64,000 nt of DNA from Hyphomicrobium_A sp963726795 (GCA_963726795.1 CAVSDD010000006.1:779034-843033), one strand, 5' to 3'; positions 9,231 through 17,921 are shown, counted from the stretch's first letter. Notes: generated from the letters alone by a model not told the origin. A program made the numbers and translations.

Positions 9231-9524
9231 TTACACCGGCAGCACAGAGCGCAGCTGCTGCTCGTACTGCTTCAGGCCATGCAGCGCGCGGGCCTTCATG
9301 TCGGCATCGAGCGGGCTCGCGTGCTCGGGCTTGAAGCCTTCGATCGCCTTGCGCGCATTGTCGATCACGCGCGTCGCCGACGCCTGCGGATTGAGCTCAC
9401 GCAGGGTTATTGCCTGCAAAAGCTGCGTGAGGATGACGCCGGTCGCCAGCACGAGCCCGCTCAGCTCGGCATTTTCGTGCGCGAGGCGATCGAGCTTAGC
9501 CTCGATGTCATGAGCGTCGGCCAT
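9231..9524 (-). CDS. hypothetical helical protein upstream of maoC
   Basis: 97 residues, strongly helical, starting MADAHDIEAKLDRLAHENAEL with a heptad-like spacing, then a mildly hydrophobic stretch (LVLATGVILTQLLQAI). No family recognised. First gene of a likely two-gene unit with the MaoC-like gene. Confidence 0.65.
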   Translation of the reverse strand: MADAHDIEAKLDRLAHENAELSGLVLATGVILTQLLQAITLRELNPQASATRVIDNARKAIEGFKPEHASPLDADMKARALHGLKQYEQQLRSVLPV

Positions 9525-9850
9525 GGTGTGAACTCCGTGCTGATTGCGTGTGGGCGGGTGACCGCGGTGGGTTGGGCGGGCGAGGCCCGCCCGCTATCTA
9601 GCAACGGATCGTGACGGGTGCAGCTTTGATCTTCGCAATTGCCGCCCGTGCGGCGTCGTGGCTGCTCGGCCGCACCCGGCCCGCGACAGACGCCGTTTCC
9701 GGCCTCGCGCCGATGAAGGGTGGGTGAACGAGCCGTTCCACGTCGGTTCAGTGCGACCAGCGCTTCATGGGGACAAGCCGCAAAGATCGATCACTGGGCA
9801 AAGCGGCGATCGGGCTCGAACGAGCCCGATGAGAGGCAGAGGAGACTACA
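9525..9850. other. intergenic stretch with a GC hairpin
   Basis: 326 bases between divergent genes. It holds a 7-bp stem GGGCGGG/CCCGCCC at 9574-9592 without a T-run. A 38-codon GTG-initiated frame (9611-9727) has a hydrophobic start but lacks a convincing ribosome site, so I do not call it. Confidence 0.5.
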
Positions 9851-10159
9851 ATGAACTACAAGCTTCTATTCGCGAGCTTGGCAATCGGGCTCGGCGCTAT
9901 GGCCACTTCCGCGTCGGCTGCGCCGACGGGCAATCTCGGCGGCGTCAACGCCGTTGACGGCTCCAAGCTCCTGCAGACCGTCCGCGACGACTACAACGAC
10001 CACCGCCGCGGCGATCGCTGGCAGCAAAACAATCGCTGGGACGACAACGACTATCGCGGCAATCGCAGGTGGTGGTGGCATCGCCGGCACCGTGACCACG
10101 ACAACCGCTGGTCGTGGAACCGGGATCGTGACGATCGCGACGGCCACCGCCATCGCTAG
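9851..10159 (+). CDS. secreted Asp/Arg/His/Trp-rich protein
   Basis: 102 residues. Signal peptide 1-23 (MNYKLLFASLAIGLGAMATSASA), then a mature part dominated by D, R, H, N and W (GNRRWWWHRRHRDHD and similar). This charged, His-rich composition could bind metal ions or polyanions, but that is inference. AGAGGAG upstream of the ATG and a strong terminator after the stop mark a monocistronic gene. Confidence 0.7.
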   Translation: MNYKLLFASLAIGLGAMATSASAAPTGNLGGVNAVDGSKLLQTVRDDYNDHRRGDRWQQNNRWDDNDYRGNRRWWWHRRHRDHDNRWSWNRDRDDRDGHRHR

Positions 10160-10187
10160 TCTGAGTTAGGTCCCCCGGACCTGCATG

Positions 10188-10230
10188 AGAGCCCTGGCCC
10201 AGGCGCTGACCTGACGCCAGGGCTCTTTTT
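10188..10230 (+). terminator. rho-independent terminator
   Basis: 11-bp perfect stem AGAGCCCTGGC / GCCAGGGCTCT followed by a T-run, 29 bases after the Asp/Arg/His-rich gene. Confidence 0.9.
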
Positions 10231-10367
10231 GCGTGTTGAACGCGTCGCGGCGCACGCAACCGAGTTCACGGTCGCGCACGCGCGGCGGAGGGAGAGACGA
10301 AGCGGCAACCTCGGGGCGACGCTCGCCGCCGAGTAACAACTCCAAGCTTGCTGCTGGTTACAGCCGC

Positions 10368-10569
10368 TTACTTGCTGCGCGAGCGGCTGAACGCCATGGC
10401 CACGACGCTGGCGAGCAGCGCGATCGCGGCGATGCCGGCCGGACCGTCGATCTCGGGCACGGGCGATTCCGCTGGGGGATTTCGGCACGATGTCAAACCA
10501 GCCGGCGAAAGCCTGATCAATCGTCATAAGGGTGAGCAAGAGCCCGGTCGCGGCAACCTTCCATTTCAT
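10368..10569 (-). pseudogene. VPEID-CTERM sorted small protein, one-base break
   Basis: About 66 residues. Signal peptide MKWKVAATGLLLTLMTIDQAFA, a short spacer GWFDIVPKSP, then in the shifted frame AESP-VPEIDGPAGIAAIALLASV and a basic end FSRSRSK. This is the architecture of VPEID-CTERM proteins, an exosortase substrate class: VPEID cleavage motif, one membrane helix, Arg-rich tail. The two halves are joined by deleting one C from the run of five near 10488. The ATG at 10569 has AGGAG upstream. The cognate exosortase/protease (XrtE type) is not in this window. The protein is almost all sorting signal, so its role may be structural or merely anchoring. Confidence 0.7.
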
Positions 10570-10795
10570 TTTCTTCTCCTGTCGCAACGCTAACGTTCCA
10601 TCCCCAGTCAACGGCGTAGGCCATTGAGGACGCGACATGATCCGCCGAGACACGTTGCTGCGACAGTCCGTCTTAAGAGGTACTAGGGGGTGCACGGAAA
10701 TGCGGTGCGGCTGACGTTAGCGGAGGCGCCGTTCAGGCATTGCGGCGCCGGCAAGGCATGTTAACCACGTCACGCCGTGAGGATCGTCGCGCATG

Positions 10796-10826
10796 AAAAA
10801 GACGAGGAAGCCGAAGCTCCCTCGTC
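10796..10826 (-). terminator. rho-independent terminator of the Omp gene
   Basis: Read on the minus strand: GACGAGG stem / CCTCGTC with a GC-rich loop followed by TTTTT, 47 bases past the stop of the outer-membrane protein gene. Confidence 0.8.
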
Positions 10827-10872
10827 TCTCGATGCCGATCGCGATTGGCGCGCTGGCGCCGACGTCAGATGA

Positions 10873-11604
10873 TCAGGGGCCGCCGAAGGCGTAGGTGATG
10901 CCGATACGGCCGACCCAGAAATCGTCTTCGAATTTCGACGTCGAGGTTCCGGTCCCGATTGGGCTGGTGATGACATAGGTGTGCGTCGAGCTGCCGAGAT
11001 CGACGAACAGCGCCTCGGCGCGCAGCCCCCAATGCGGCGTGAAGAAATATTCGGTGCCGGCACCGACCGTACCGCCGGTCTTCGTGTCGGAGTTCGACTG
11101 CGAGAACGGCCCAAGATTGAAGATCGAGTTGCCGCAGCCGACGCAGTTGTCGTTCAGCTTGTGGTCGATCTTGGCGTAGGCGAGACCGCCGGTTGCATAC
11201 AGCAGCCAGTTGCTCTGGATGAGGTAGCCCGCGCGCACCCGCGTGGTGCCAAACCAATCCATCTTGCTGGTGAGCGCCGCGGTCTCGGTCAGCCCTGTGG
11301 GGCCGATCTCGATGTCATATCCGGTCGGCGAGGAATTGAGCCAGTTGAAGTCGGTCTCGAGGCCCAGCAGGAAACAACTGAAGAGCCAGTTGTAGCCGGC
11401 ATAGCCGCCGAACGCGACCGCGGTATCGGTGTCTTTGACCTCGATGCCCGCCTGGTTCGTCACGTCGTTGTGGTGACTGCCGAAGCCGACCGAGGCGCCG
11501 ACATAGGGGCCTGCGAAGTCGGAGTAGTAGTCCTGCGCCGATGCCGGCACTGCGAGAAGACTCAAAATCGAGCCCAAGAATGCGAGCGTTAGCCCCCGCG
11601 TCAT
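10873..11604 (-). CDS. outer-membrane beta-barrel protein (Omp25/31-like)
   Basis: 243 residues. Signal peptide 1-23 (ends PASAQ), then an 8-strand-type barrel: GPYVGASVGFGSHHND, VAFGGYAGYNW, FLLGLETDFNW, WFGTTRVRAGYL, WLLYATGGLAYAKID, GGTVGAGTEYFFTPHWGLRAEALFVDLG and a last strand VGRIGITYAFGGP. The pattern and length match the Omp25/Omp31 porin-like family of Hyphomicrobiales. Two Cys pairs (CF in loop 1; CVGC in loop 3) are uncommon in such barrels. GGAGG lies 8 bases upstream of the ATG at 11604. Monocistronic, with terminator. Confidence 0.8.
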   Translation of the reverse strand: MTRGLTLAFLGSILSLLAVPASAQDYYSDFAGPYVGASVGFGSHHNDVTNQAGIEVKDTDTAVAFGGYAGYNWLFSCFLLGLETDFNWLNSSPTGYDIEIGPTGLTETAALTSKMDWFGTTRVRAGYLIQSNWLLYATGGLAYAKIDHKLNDNCVGCGNSIFNLGPFSQSNSDTKTGGTVGAGTEYFFTPHWGLRAEALFVDLGSSTHTYVITSPIGTGTSTSKFEDDFWVGRIGITYAFGGP

Positions 11605-11999
11605 CTGATGCCTCCAAATTTCCGAAACCAATTGCGTAAGCAACAAACGACACGCAGGAGACCAAACGACGATTCGTTAACGCGCGTCGATGCGCGCGGC
11701 ATCGCGCACACGACAAAACAGTGAGTTGATGCGAACGCTCCACACATCGCGCGCGACGTTGAAGGCGCAACCGTGTGCGCGGCGATAATTGCATCGGTGC
11801 GAATTGCAATTCGCGAATCGAGAATTGATTCTTGATTCGATTCCTGAGAGTCGATTCGAATGGTCCGCCGTGCGCGTGCGCGGCTTTCAACCGCCGCCCA
11901 CGTGCGCCTCTGACGTGTTCCCGCCGGAACAGCGGCGAAGCCAGTGCAGCGTCATACCAGCGACAACGGCCGCACCGCGGCGAGCTGGGAGATGCGCAG
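11605..11999. other. intergenic stretch with AT-rich palindromes
   Basis: 395 bases, no gene. At 11799-11814 GCGAATTGCAATTCGC is a perfect 16-bp palindrome; at 11814-11839 a second one pairs CGAATC-G-AGAAT with ATTCT-T-GATTCG across a 2-base loop. Together with GATTCGAAT near 11852 they make a cluster of GAATC/GATTC half-sites in otherwise GC-rich DNA, as expected of an operator or other protein-binding region for the divergent genes. Confidence 0.55.
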
Positions 12000-12263
12000 A
12001 TGACCTCGCTCAAGAACAGGCTCGAACGTCTCGATCAATGGATCGATGCCGACGACGCCAAGCTGCGGCAGCGGCCGACGCGATGGCACGTCGCCAAGTT
12101 GATCATCGGCGCCGTCATGCTGGTGAAGTCGATCGGGCTGTTCCGGCACGCCGAGGGGCTGGAAGGCTTCGCGCTGGCCGGGCTCCTGTTTGCAGGCTCC
12201 GTCGCGCTCATCTTCGAAGGCATCCGCCTGCTGCGTGCAGGTCCAGCCGAGCCAAACCCGTAA
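12000..12263 (+). CDS. small two-helix membrane protein
   Basis: 87 residues. A charged start (MTSLKNRLERLDQWIDADD) precedes two membrane helices (WHVAKLIIGAVMLVKSIGLF and EGFALAGLLFAGSVALIFEGI). GGGAG precedes the ATG at 12000. Unknown function. Confidence 0.65.
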   Translation: MTSLKNRLERLDQWIDADDAKLRQRPTRWHVAKLIIGAVMLVKSIGLFRHAEGLEGFALAGLLFAGSVALIFEGIRLLRAGPAEPNP

Positions 12264-12384
12264 AATTCGTCGCGAAATTGCGTATGACACAGGAACCGAC
12301 AACGAGAAAACGCATTGCTTGGCCGTTCTCGCGCCTTTCTTTCCGCGCTATGCTCGCGTCCGGCAACAACCATGGAGACTGCGC

Positions 12385-12930
12385 GTGTTGAGGATCAAAT
12401 CGGCCCTCGCAATGGGGCTCATCCTCGGGCTGACGAGCCTTACCGCGTCGGCCGGAGATCTAAGCTACGAGAGCCGCGGCTATGGCGGCCCGCTCTACAT
12501 CGGACCGAATTTCCAGCAGGGCGGCCAGCACGCCCCGCCGACGTATGGCTCTGAGTCCGGCTCTTCGTCGCGCAACCGCTCGAACTATCGCGAGGAGCGC
12601 GAGGAGCGCGCGCCGCGGCACACTGCCAAGAAGAAGTCGCCCGAGCACGAGACGGTCACCGAGAAGGCGCCCGTCGAAAAGAGCACACCTGCCGAGAGCA
12701 AGCCGGCGACCAAGGCTGCCGAGAAAACCGATACCGACAAGACAACGCCAAAGACAGCCGACGCGGAGAACTCCAGCATCACGACAGCGGCGCGCACCGA
12801 CACCGCCGAAGTCGCAGTCCCGACCGAGAGCAAGTCCGCGGCTGTGCCCGAAGCGGCATCGTCCACACCGACCGGGTGCAAGCGGTTCGTCGCTGCGGTC
12901 GGCGCCATCATCACGGTGCCCTGCGACTGA
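12385..12930 (+). CDS. secreted Lys/Glu/Thr/Pro-rich protein
   Basis: About 181 residues. Signal peptide to about residue 23 (LILGLTSLTASAG), a Tyr/Gly-rich segment (YGGPLYIGPNFQQGGQ), then a long charged low-complexity middle (EREERAPRHTAKKKSPEH..., KPATKAAEKTDTDKTTPK) and a short hydrophobic Cys-flanked end (CKRFVAAVGAIITVPCD). The GTG at 12385 lies 8 bases after GGAG; the next codon TTG is the alternative. The terminal Cys pair may form a disulfide loop. No family recognised. Confidence 0.6.
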   Translation: MLRIKSALAMGLILGLTSLTASAGDLSYESRGYGGPLYIGPNFQQGGQHAPPTYGSESGSSSRNRSNYREEREERAPRHTAKKKSPEHETVTEKAPVEKSTPAESKPATKAAEKTDTDKTTPKTADAENSSITTAARTDTAEVAVPTESKSAAVPEAASSTPTGCKRFVAAVGAIITVPCD

Positions 12931-13105
12931 GCTCGCGCAGGCCTGATCCAATACCGGGCGGCGGCGACACCTTCGCTGCCGCCTTTATGTTGTCGCGCCG
13001 CCGGCAAGATATTTTTGACCGGAGTAATTCGCCGCACTTGGGAGCTGAACGTCCGCGCCCCACGTTGTAGCGCAGCGCAGCCGACATCCAATTCAAGGAG
13101 CCCCC

Positions 13106-14011
13106 ATGGCCAGCAAGGCGGCAGGCGAAACTCTCCCGCGCACCAAATCGGCACCCGACGCCGCCCGGTCCGGCACATTCAAGATCGGCGGCGAGCTTGA
13201 GGTGCACCGTCTCGGCTACGGCGCCATGCGCATCACGGGGCGCGGCATCTGGGGCGAGCCGCCCGACCGCGACGCGTGCATCGACACGCTGCAGCGGCTG
13301 CCGCAGCTCGGCGTCAACTTCATCGACACGGCGGATTCGTACGGCCCCGATGTATCCGAGCGCCTGATCCACGATGCGCTGGCACCCTACAAGGGGCTCG
13401 TGATCGCGACCAAGGGCGGGCTCACGCGCCCGGGCCCCGATGCGTGGGTCCCCAACGGCCGGCCGGAATACTTGATCGGCCAAGCCAAGAAGAGCCTCAA
13501 GAACCTCGGCGTCGAGCAGATCGACTTGTGGCAGTTGCATCGCATCGACGCGAGAGTGCCGGCGAAAGAGCAATTCGGCGCCATCAAGCAGCTGCTCGAC
13601 ACCAAGATCATCCGCTTTGCCGGATTGAGCGAGGTCTCTGTCGCCGACATCGAGGCCGCGTCCAAGGTGTTCAAGGTCGCGAGCGTGCAGAACCGCTACA
13701 ATATCTTCGACCGCGCGAGCGAGGACGTGCTTGCGCATTGCGAGCAGAACGGGATCGCCTTCATCCCTTGGTTTCCCCTTGGCGCCGGCGGCCTCACGAA
13801 GGCGCAGTCGGCGCTCGCCGCGGTCGCGGCGCGCCACAGCGCCTCTACGGGGCAGATCGCGCTTGCTTGGTTGCTGCAGCGCAGCCCCGTCATGCTGCCG
13901 ATCCCCGGCACCTCGCAGGTGAAGCACCTGGAGGAGAACGTGGCTGCAGCCGACATCAAGCTGACGAAAGACGATCTGGCGGAGCTGGAGCAGGCCGCGC
14001 GCGATCGCTAA
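13106..14011 (+). CDS. aldo/keto reductase
   Basis: NAD(P)H-dependent oxidoreductase with a TIM-barrel fold, 301 residues. The catalytic tetrad is in place: Asp and Tyr in FIDTADSYGP, Lys in IATKGG, His in WQLHRID. Cofactor end: IPGTSQVKHLEENVAAA. Resembles the YdbC/oxidoreductase branch that reduces aldehydes and ketones; the true substrate is not readable from sequence. Start ATG at 13106 follows CAAGGAG. Single gene. Confidence 0.88.
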   Translation: MASKAAGETLPRTKSAPDAARSGTFKIGGELEVHRLGYGAMRITGRGIWGEPPDRDACIDTLQRLPQLGVNFIDTADSYGPDVSERLIHDALAPYKGLVIATKGGLTRPGPDAWVPNGRPEYLIGQAKKSLKNLGVEQIDLWQLHRIDARVPAKEQFGAIKQLLDTKIIRFAGLSEVSVADIEAASKVFKVASVQNRYNIFDRASEDVLAHCEQNGIAFIPWFPLGAGGLTKAQSALAAVAARHSASTGQIALAWLLQRSPVMLPIPGTSQVKHLEENVAAADIKLTKDDLAELEQAARDR

Positions 14012-14042
14012 AGAGTGTAGCGGGGCGGAATAACTCCCTCGC

Positions 14043-14243
14043 CTAGCCTTTGGCTTTCGAGAGGGCGTCGCGCTCCTTCAGCAGGGCCGCAAGGCGTTCC
14101 TCCTGGTCGGAGATGCGGTTCGCGTAAAGCTCCTCGTTGGCGCCGCCGGAGTATCCCGCCGCCTGCTCGACGAGCTCGCGCAGGTTGTCGCGCAGAATGG
14201 CGATGCGCTGGTCGAGCTCGTTGAGCGTTTCGTTGTCGGCCAT
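14043..14243 (-). CDS. small coiled-coil protein
   Basis: 66 residues of continuous helix with heptads (MADNETLNELDQRIAILRDNL; SDQEERLAALLKERDAL), cytoplasmic, no Cys. A GYSGG break divides two helices, suggesting a hairpin or dimer. Convergent with the aldo/keto reductase. Function unknown. Confidence 0.65.
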   Translation of the reverse strand: MADNETLNELDQRIAILRDNLRELVEQAAGYSGGANEELYANRISDQEERLAALLKERDALSKAKG

Positions 14244-14279
14244 GAGATCCTCACGTCTTGAAGGGATTAGATACGGCGT

Positions 14280-14534
14280 CTAGCGGCGCGCACGTGCCGC
14301 GCGATAGGTGCCGCTGGTTGCGCCGTGGCGGATCTCGCGGCAGTAGGCGCTGTTGGTCCCGCTCAGGCACCCCCAACGACCGAGCAGCTCACGATCGTTC
14401 GCATTGGTTGGACCGCCAGCGCGGGCGTTCGCGCGCGCGTTCTCGACTTCCCAAAGATTGTCGGCACGCACGCTCAACGGCGCCAACGCCGTGAGCACGC
14501 CAATCCCGAACGCCACCGCTGCCATACGCTGCAT
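14280..14534 (-). CDS. small secreted VENARA-type protein
   Basis: 84 residues; signal peptide 1-24 (VAFGIGVLTALAPLSVRA), mature part starts DNLWEVENARANARAGG and carries a CLSGTNSAYC disulfide candidate. Shares the VENARA...NDRE pattern with the gene at 4576-4872. GGAGG is 8 bases upstream of the ATG at 14534; longer open frame upstream is not coding. Unknown function. Confidence 0.65.
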   Translation of the reverse strand: MQRMAAVAFGIGVLTALAPLSVRADNLWEVENARANARAGGPTNANDRELLGRWGCLSGTNSAYCREIRHGATSGTYRAARARR

Positions 14535-14766
14535 TGTCGTGCCTCCACAAATTGCTGGCCAAGGTTGCTTGCGCCGCATTCTCCACAAATTGGGATACCG
14601 CCGGCTTAAATGGAAGGAGCAAAGTGCTCCACGCTCGTTCGCATTTACTGTACGTTTGCCGCGTTGCGAAATTGGCGCGGTGACGAACACGACGTAAGTC
14701 ATCGCGCGATACTCTGGCCCAAGACCACAAAAAAGGATCCTGACAGGGTCCTGGAAGGGGATACGT

Positions 14767-15417
14767 ATGCCTGTTCTTTCGATTGGCGATTGCATTCGAT
14801 TCGGTTGGGAAACGTTCAAGCAGCGCCCATGGCTCCTCATCGGCGCTCTGTTTTTGTGCATGTTGTTGCCGAGCGTTCCAAACCTGCTCGTGTCGCATCC
14901 CCCCGTCGAACCGGGGCAGCCGATACCGCCGCCCACCGCGGGCGACTTTATCGCTACGCTGAGCAGCATGGCGATCGGGGTGCTGACCTCGCTCGGCGCC
15001 ACGACCTTCGCGCTCCGCGCTCATGACAACATCGCCACCGTCAAGTTCTCCGACCTCTGGAATCCCGAGCCGTTCTGGCGCTTCCTCGGTGCCGAGATCC
15101 TCGTTGCGCTCATCCTCGTTGCCGGCTTCATCCTGTTCGTCATTCCAGGCATCATCGCCTCGCTCGGCTTGAGCTTTACGACCTATCTCGTCGTCGATCG
15201 CGCAGCGAGACCGATGGACGCGATCAAGGAGAGCTGGCGCATCACCAAGGGACACAAGTGGCAGCTGTTCCTCCTCCTGGTCTCCCTGATGCTGCTCAAT
15301 ATCCTCGGATTAATCGCGCTGTTCGTCGGCATCCTCGTGACCATTCCGATCACCTGGCTCGCGGTCACGCACGCCTACCGCACGCTGTCGGGACCGGGCG
15401 TGGTACCGACCCGCTAG
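14767..15417 (+). CDS. multi-pass membrane protein (GDPD-anchor-like)
   Basis: 216 residues with four or five membrane helices (WLLIGALFLCMLLPSV; FIATLSSMAIGVLTSLGAT; AEILVALILVAGFILFVIPGI; WQLFLLLVSLMLLNILGLIA; VGILVTIPITWLAV). The helix pattern with DAIKESWRITKGHKWQLF is typical of the membrane domain also found ahead of glycerophosphodiester phosphodiesterases and in DUF975-like proteins. No catalytic domain is attached here. Role unknown. Confidence 0.7.
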   Translation: MPVLSIGDCIRFGWETFKQRPWLLIGALFLCMLLPSVPNLLVSHPPVEPGQPIPPPTAGDFIATLSSMAIGVLTSLGATTFALRAHDNIATVKFSDLWNPEPFWRFLGAEILVALILVAGFILFVIPGIIASLGLSFTTYLVVDRAARPMDAIKESWRITKGHKWQLFLLLVSLMLLNILGLIALFVGILVTIPITWLAVTHAYRTLSGPGVVPTR

Positions 15418-15438
15418 CAAATCGCCGCGCGCGTTCGC

Positions 15439-15870
15439 TCAAGGACGCGCGCGGCTCTCCTGGATAAAGCTCTCCGGCGTGCCGTCCGCCGGATTGACGA
15501 AGATGACATCCTTGGGATCGCGCCGCGGCGTATCGATCGACAGGAAGACGAGCGGCTCCTCGAGAATGTCCGGCAGCGCGTGGATCACTCCGCGCTGGAA
15601 GAACAGCAGCTCGCCGGGGCCGAACTCGGCCTTGCTGCTCTCGTTCTCCATCCAGAACGTGCCGCGGCCGGAGAAGACGTAGAGGTACTCGTCGCACATG
15701 GCGTGATAGTGCGGCGGTGTCGGCTTGTAGACGCGAAAAACGCGCGCGCTCGCGGCCTCGCGATCCGTCAGATAGCGGTCGACCAGCAGTGTCGTGGCCG
15801 CTGCCGGCAGCGATGCCGCGATCGCCGCGATATCGAAGCGCCCGGTGTTTTCGGTCTTACTTTCATCCAT
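15439..15870 (-). CDS. cupin-domain protein
   Basis: 143 residues, one small beta-barrel cupin. Metal-site motif 1 is YKPTPPHYHAMCDEYLYVFSG (HxH...E) and motif 2 FGPGELLFFQRGVIHALPD (His). Such single-domain cupins are enzymes or sensors; nothing narrows it down. GGAGG 7 bases upstream sets the ATG at 15870. Divergent from the DoxDA gene, with about 110 bases between. Confidence 0.75.
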   Translation of the reverse strand: MDESKTENTGRFDIAAIAASLPAAATTLLVDRYLTDREAASARVFRVYKPTPPHYHAMCDEYLYVFSGRGTFWMENESSKAEFGPGELLFFQRGVIHALPDILEEPLVFLSIDTPRRDPKDVIFVNPADGTPESFIQESRARP

Positions 15871-15982
15871 TTGCAAGCCTCCTTCGCAACTGCCCACGCT
15901 CGCGCGCGGCCAAGCGTTGCGCAAGCCTGCCGCGGCCGTCATCCTCCTGCCTCGGCGAATCTTCGTCGCAGGAGGCGGGTTG

Positions 15983-17084
15983 ATGGCACGCTCAGACAGC
16001 TTCGCGCCGGCTCGGCTGGAGCCCGCATCCGTCATCGAGTTCGCCGCGCTGGCGCTGCTCGGCACGCGCTTCGTGCAGGGTTTCATTTTCTGGGGCGGCG
16101 CGACCCGGCGGCTGATCTACGACTTTCATACCGTCGACGGCGTCGACCTCGCGACCAAACTCGATTTCGACGGCCCGGGCTTCGTCGCCGCCAAGCTCAC
16201 GCACGCATTGCCCGGTTCGCTCTGGGTGCAGGCGCCGCTCGAATGGACGCTGGCGCACCCTGCCCTCATCTTCGCCTCCGTGTGGCTGTGGACGATCGCG
16301 GAGCTCGCAGTCGGCATCGGGCTGATGCTCGGCCTCATGACGCGCCTTTCCGCTTTCGTCAGCGTCTACCTCAACTTGGCGCTTATGATCATCTTCGGCT
16401 GGATGGGATCGACGTGCCTCGATGAGTGGACGATGGCGGTGTCGGGCGTCGCCATGAGCACCGCGCTCATCGTTGCCGGCGGCGGCGCCTGGTCGATCGA
16501 TGCGCGCTTTGTGTCCCGCATCGGCTTGGTGCAGCGCACCCCGTGGATCAACTGGCTGACCAGCGGGCCGCTGCCTGCCGAGCCGCTGCGCTCACTCGCA
16601 CTGTGGCTCAGCGTCGGCGCCATCGCGTTCACGCTGCTGACCTACCAGATCCTGTTCGGCGCGATTGTCTCGCCGCTGCATGCGCGCGTCACCTTCCATC
16701 GCCACCACATCGCATTGACCAACGTGACGGTCGGCGCGGACGCGGCCGTGCGCTTCTCCGCCGGCCGTCGATGCCGGCCCCGACACCGGCGCGGCCTACG
16801 TGATCGGCGCGCGGCTGATCGATGCAACGGGCCAGCCCGTGGCGGCCTGGGACGGCGCGACGCTGGCGCATCTCCCCGAGGGCGCAATCCGCAACGCCTA
16901 TCCTTATGTCTGGGCAGCGCGCTTCAAACCAGAGAAGATCGGCTTCGGCGGTAACACGGGCGCGCGCGCCACGATCGATCTGCCGCCGCCCGCGGGCGCG
17001 ACCGTCACCGCCGGCGGCGCCTACCGGTTGGTGCTGGAGGCAATCGACGGCACCGAGTGGCAGGCAGCGGCGGTACGCAAATAG
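15983..17084 (+). pseudogene. doxDA: fused DoxD-DoxA, TQO-like membrane protein, frameshifted
   Basis: Looks like a fusion of DoxD (four-helix DoxX-type membrane subunit, about residues 15-235) and DoxA (about 236-367), the two subunits of thiosulfate:quinone oxidoreductase, which oxidises thiosulfate to tetrathionate and passes electrons to quinone. Seen: LLGTRFVQGFIFWGGATRR, GIGLMLGLMTRLSAF and MGSTCLDEWTMAV in the membrane part; then YQILFGAIVSPLHARVTFH and, in the next frame, DTGAAYVIGARLIDATGQP to AIDGTEWQAAAVRK. One surplus base near 16755-16770 separates the frames. GGAGG precedes the ATG at 15983. Fused DoxDA is known in some bacteria; activity here is not shown. Confidence 0.65.
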
Positions 17085-17102
17085 CAGGAGCAAGCAATCG
17101 CG

Positions 17103-17915
17103 ATGGCCACCAAGAGCGGCACCGTACGCGTCGGCATCGGCGGCTGGACGTTCGAACCCTGGCGCGGGGAGTTCTATCCCAAGGGCCTGCCGCACGCGCA
17201 GGAGCTTTCCTACGCGAGCCGCCACCTCACCTCGATCGAGGTCAACGGCACATTCTACCGGACGCAGACGCCCAAGACGTTCGCCAAGTGGAAGAGCGAG
17301 ACGCCGGACGGGTTCGTGTTCGCGCTCAAAGGCCCGCGCTATGCCGTCAATCGCCGCGTGCTCGCCGAAGCCGGCGATTCAATCGAGCGCTTCCTGCAGT
17401 CTGGCCCGCTCGAGCTCGGCGACCGGCTGGGACCGATACTCTGGCAGTTCGCGCCGACGAAGAAATTCGACGCGGCGGACTTCGGCGCGTTCCTGGAGCT
17501 GCTGCCGGCTTCGCTCGACGGCAAGCGGCTGCGCCACACGGTCGAGGTCCGGCATCCCACGTTCTGCACGCCTGAGTTCCTGAAACTGGTGAAAAGCTTT
17601 TCGATACCGGTGGTCTTCGCCGAGCACGAAACCTATCCCGCGATCGCCGACGTCACCGGCGATTTCGTTTACGCACGCCTGCAAAAGGGCGTCGACACTT
17701 TGAAGCACGGCTATCCGCCCAAGGCCCTTGATCAATGGGCAAAGCGCGCCCTGAGCTGGGCCGCCGGCAAGGAGCCCGCGGATCTGGAACGGGTCGGGCC
17801 GGCCCCGAGCAAGGCCGGCCCACCGCGCGACGTGTTCCTCTACTTCATCCACGAGGGCAAGGTGCGCGCGCCCAGCGCGGCGATGGCGCTCATCGATCGG
17901 CTCGAGAAAACCTAG
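17103..17915 (+). CDS. DUF72 (YecE-like) TIM-barrel protein
   Basis: 270 residues. DUF72 proteins are TIM-barrel fold proteins of unknown reaction. Signature motifs: VRVGIGGWTFEPWRGEFYPKG at the start, HLTSIEVNGTFYRTQ, FVFALKGPRYAVNRR and LGPILWQFAPTKKF, ending with the dinucleotide-like HPTFCTPE / YARLQKG region and YFIHEGKVRAP. Full length for the family. Starts 18 bases after the DoxDA stop, so possibly the same transcript. Confidence 0.85.
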   Translation: MATKSGTVRVGIGGWTFEPWRGEFYPKGLPHAQELSYASRHLTSIEVNGTFYRTQTPKTFAKWKSETPDGFVFALKGPRYAVNRRVLAEAGDSIERFLQSGPLELGDRLGPILWQFAPTKKFDAADFGAFLELLPASLDGKRLRHTVEVRHPTFCTPEFLKLVKSFSIPVVFAEHETYPAIADVTGDFVYARLQKGVDTLKHGYPPKALDQWAKRALSWAAGKEPADLERVGPAPSKAGPPRDVFLYFIHEGKVRAPSAAMALIDRLEKT

Positions 17916-17921
17916 CGGCGA

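Noticed and set aside
9611..9727. GTG-started 38-codon frame with a hydrophobic start
   Set aside because: No ribosome site and no conservation evidence; ends in an arbitrary Pro/Gly tail.
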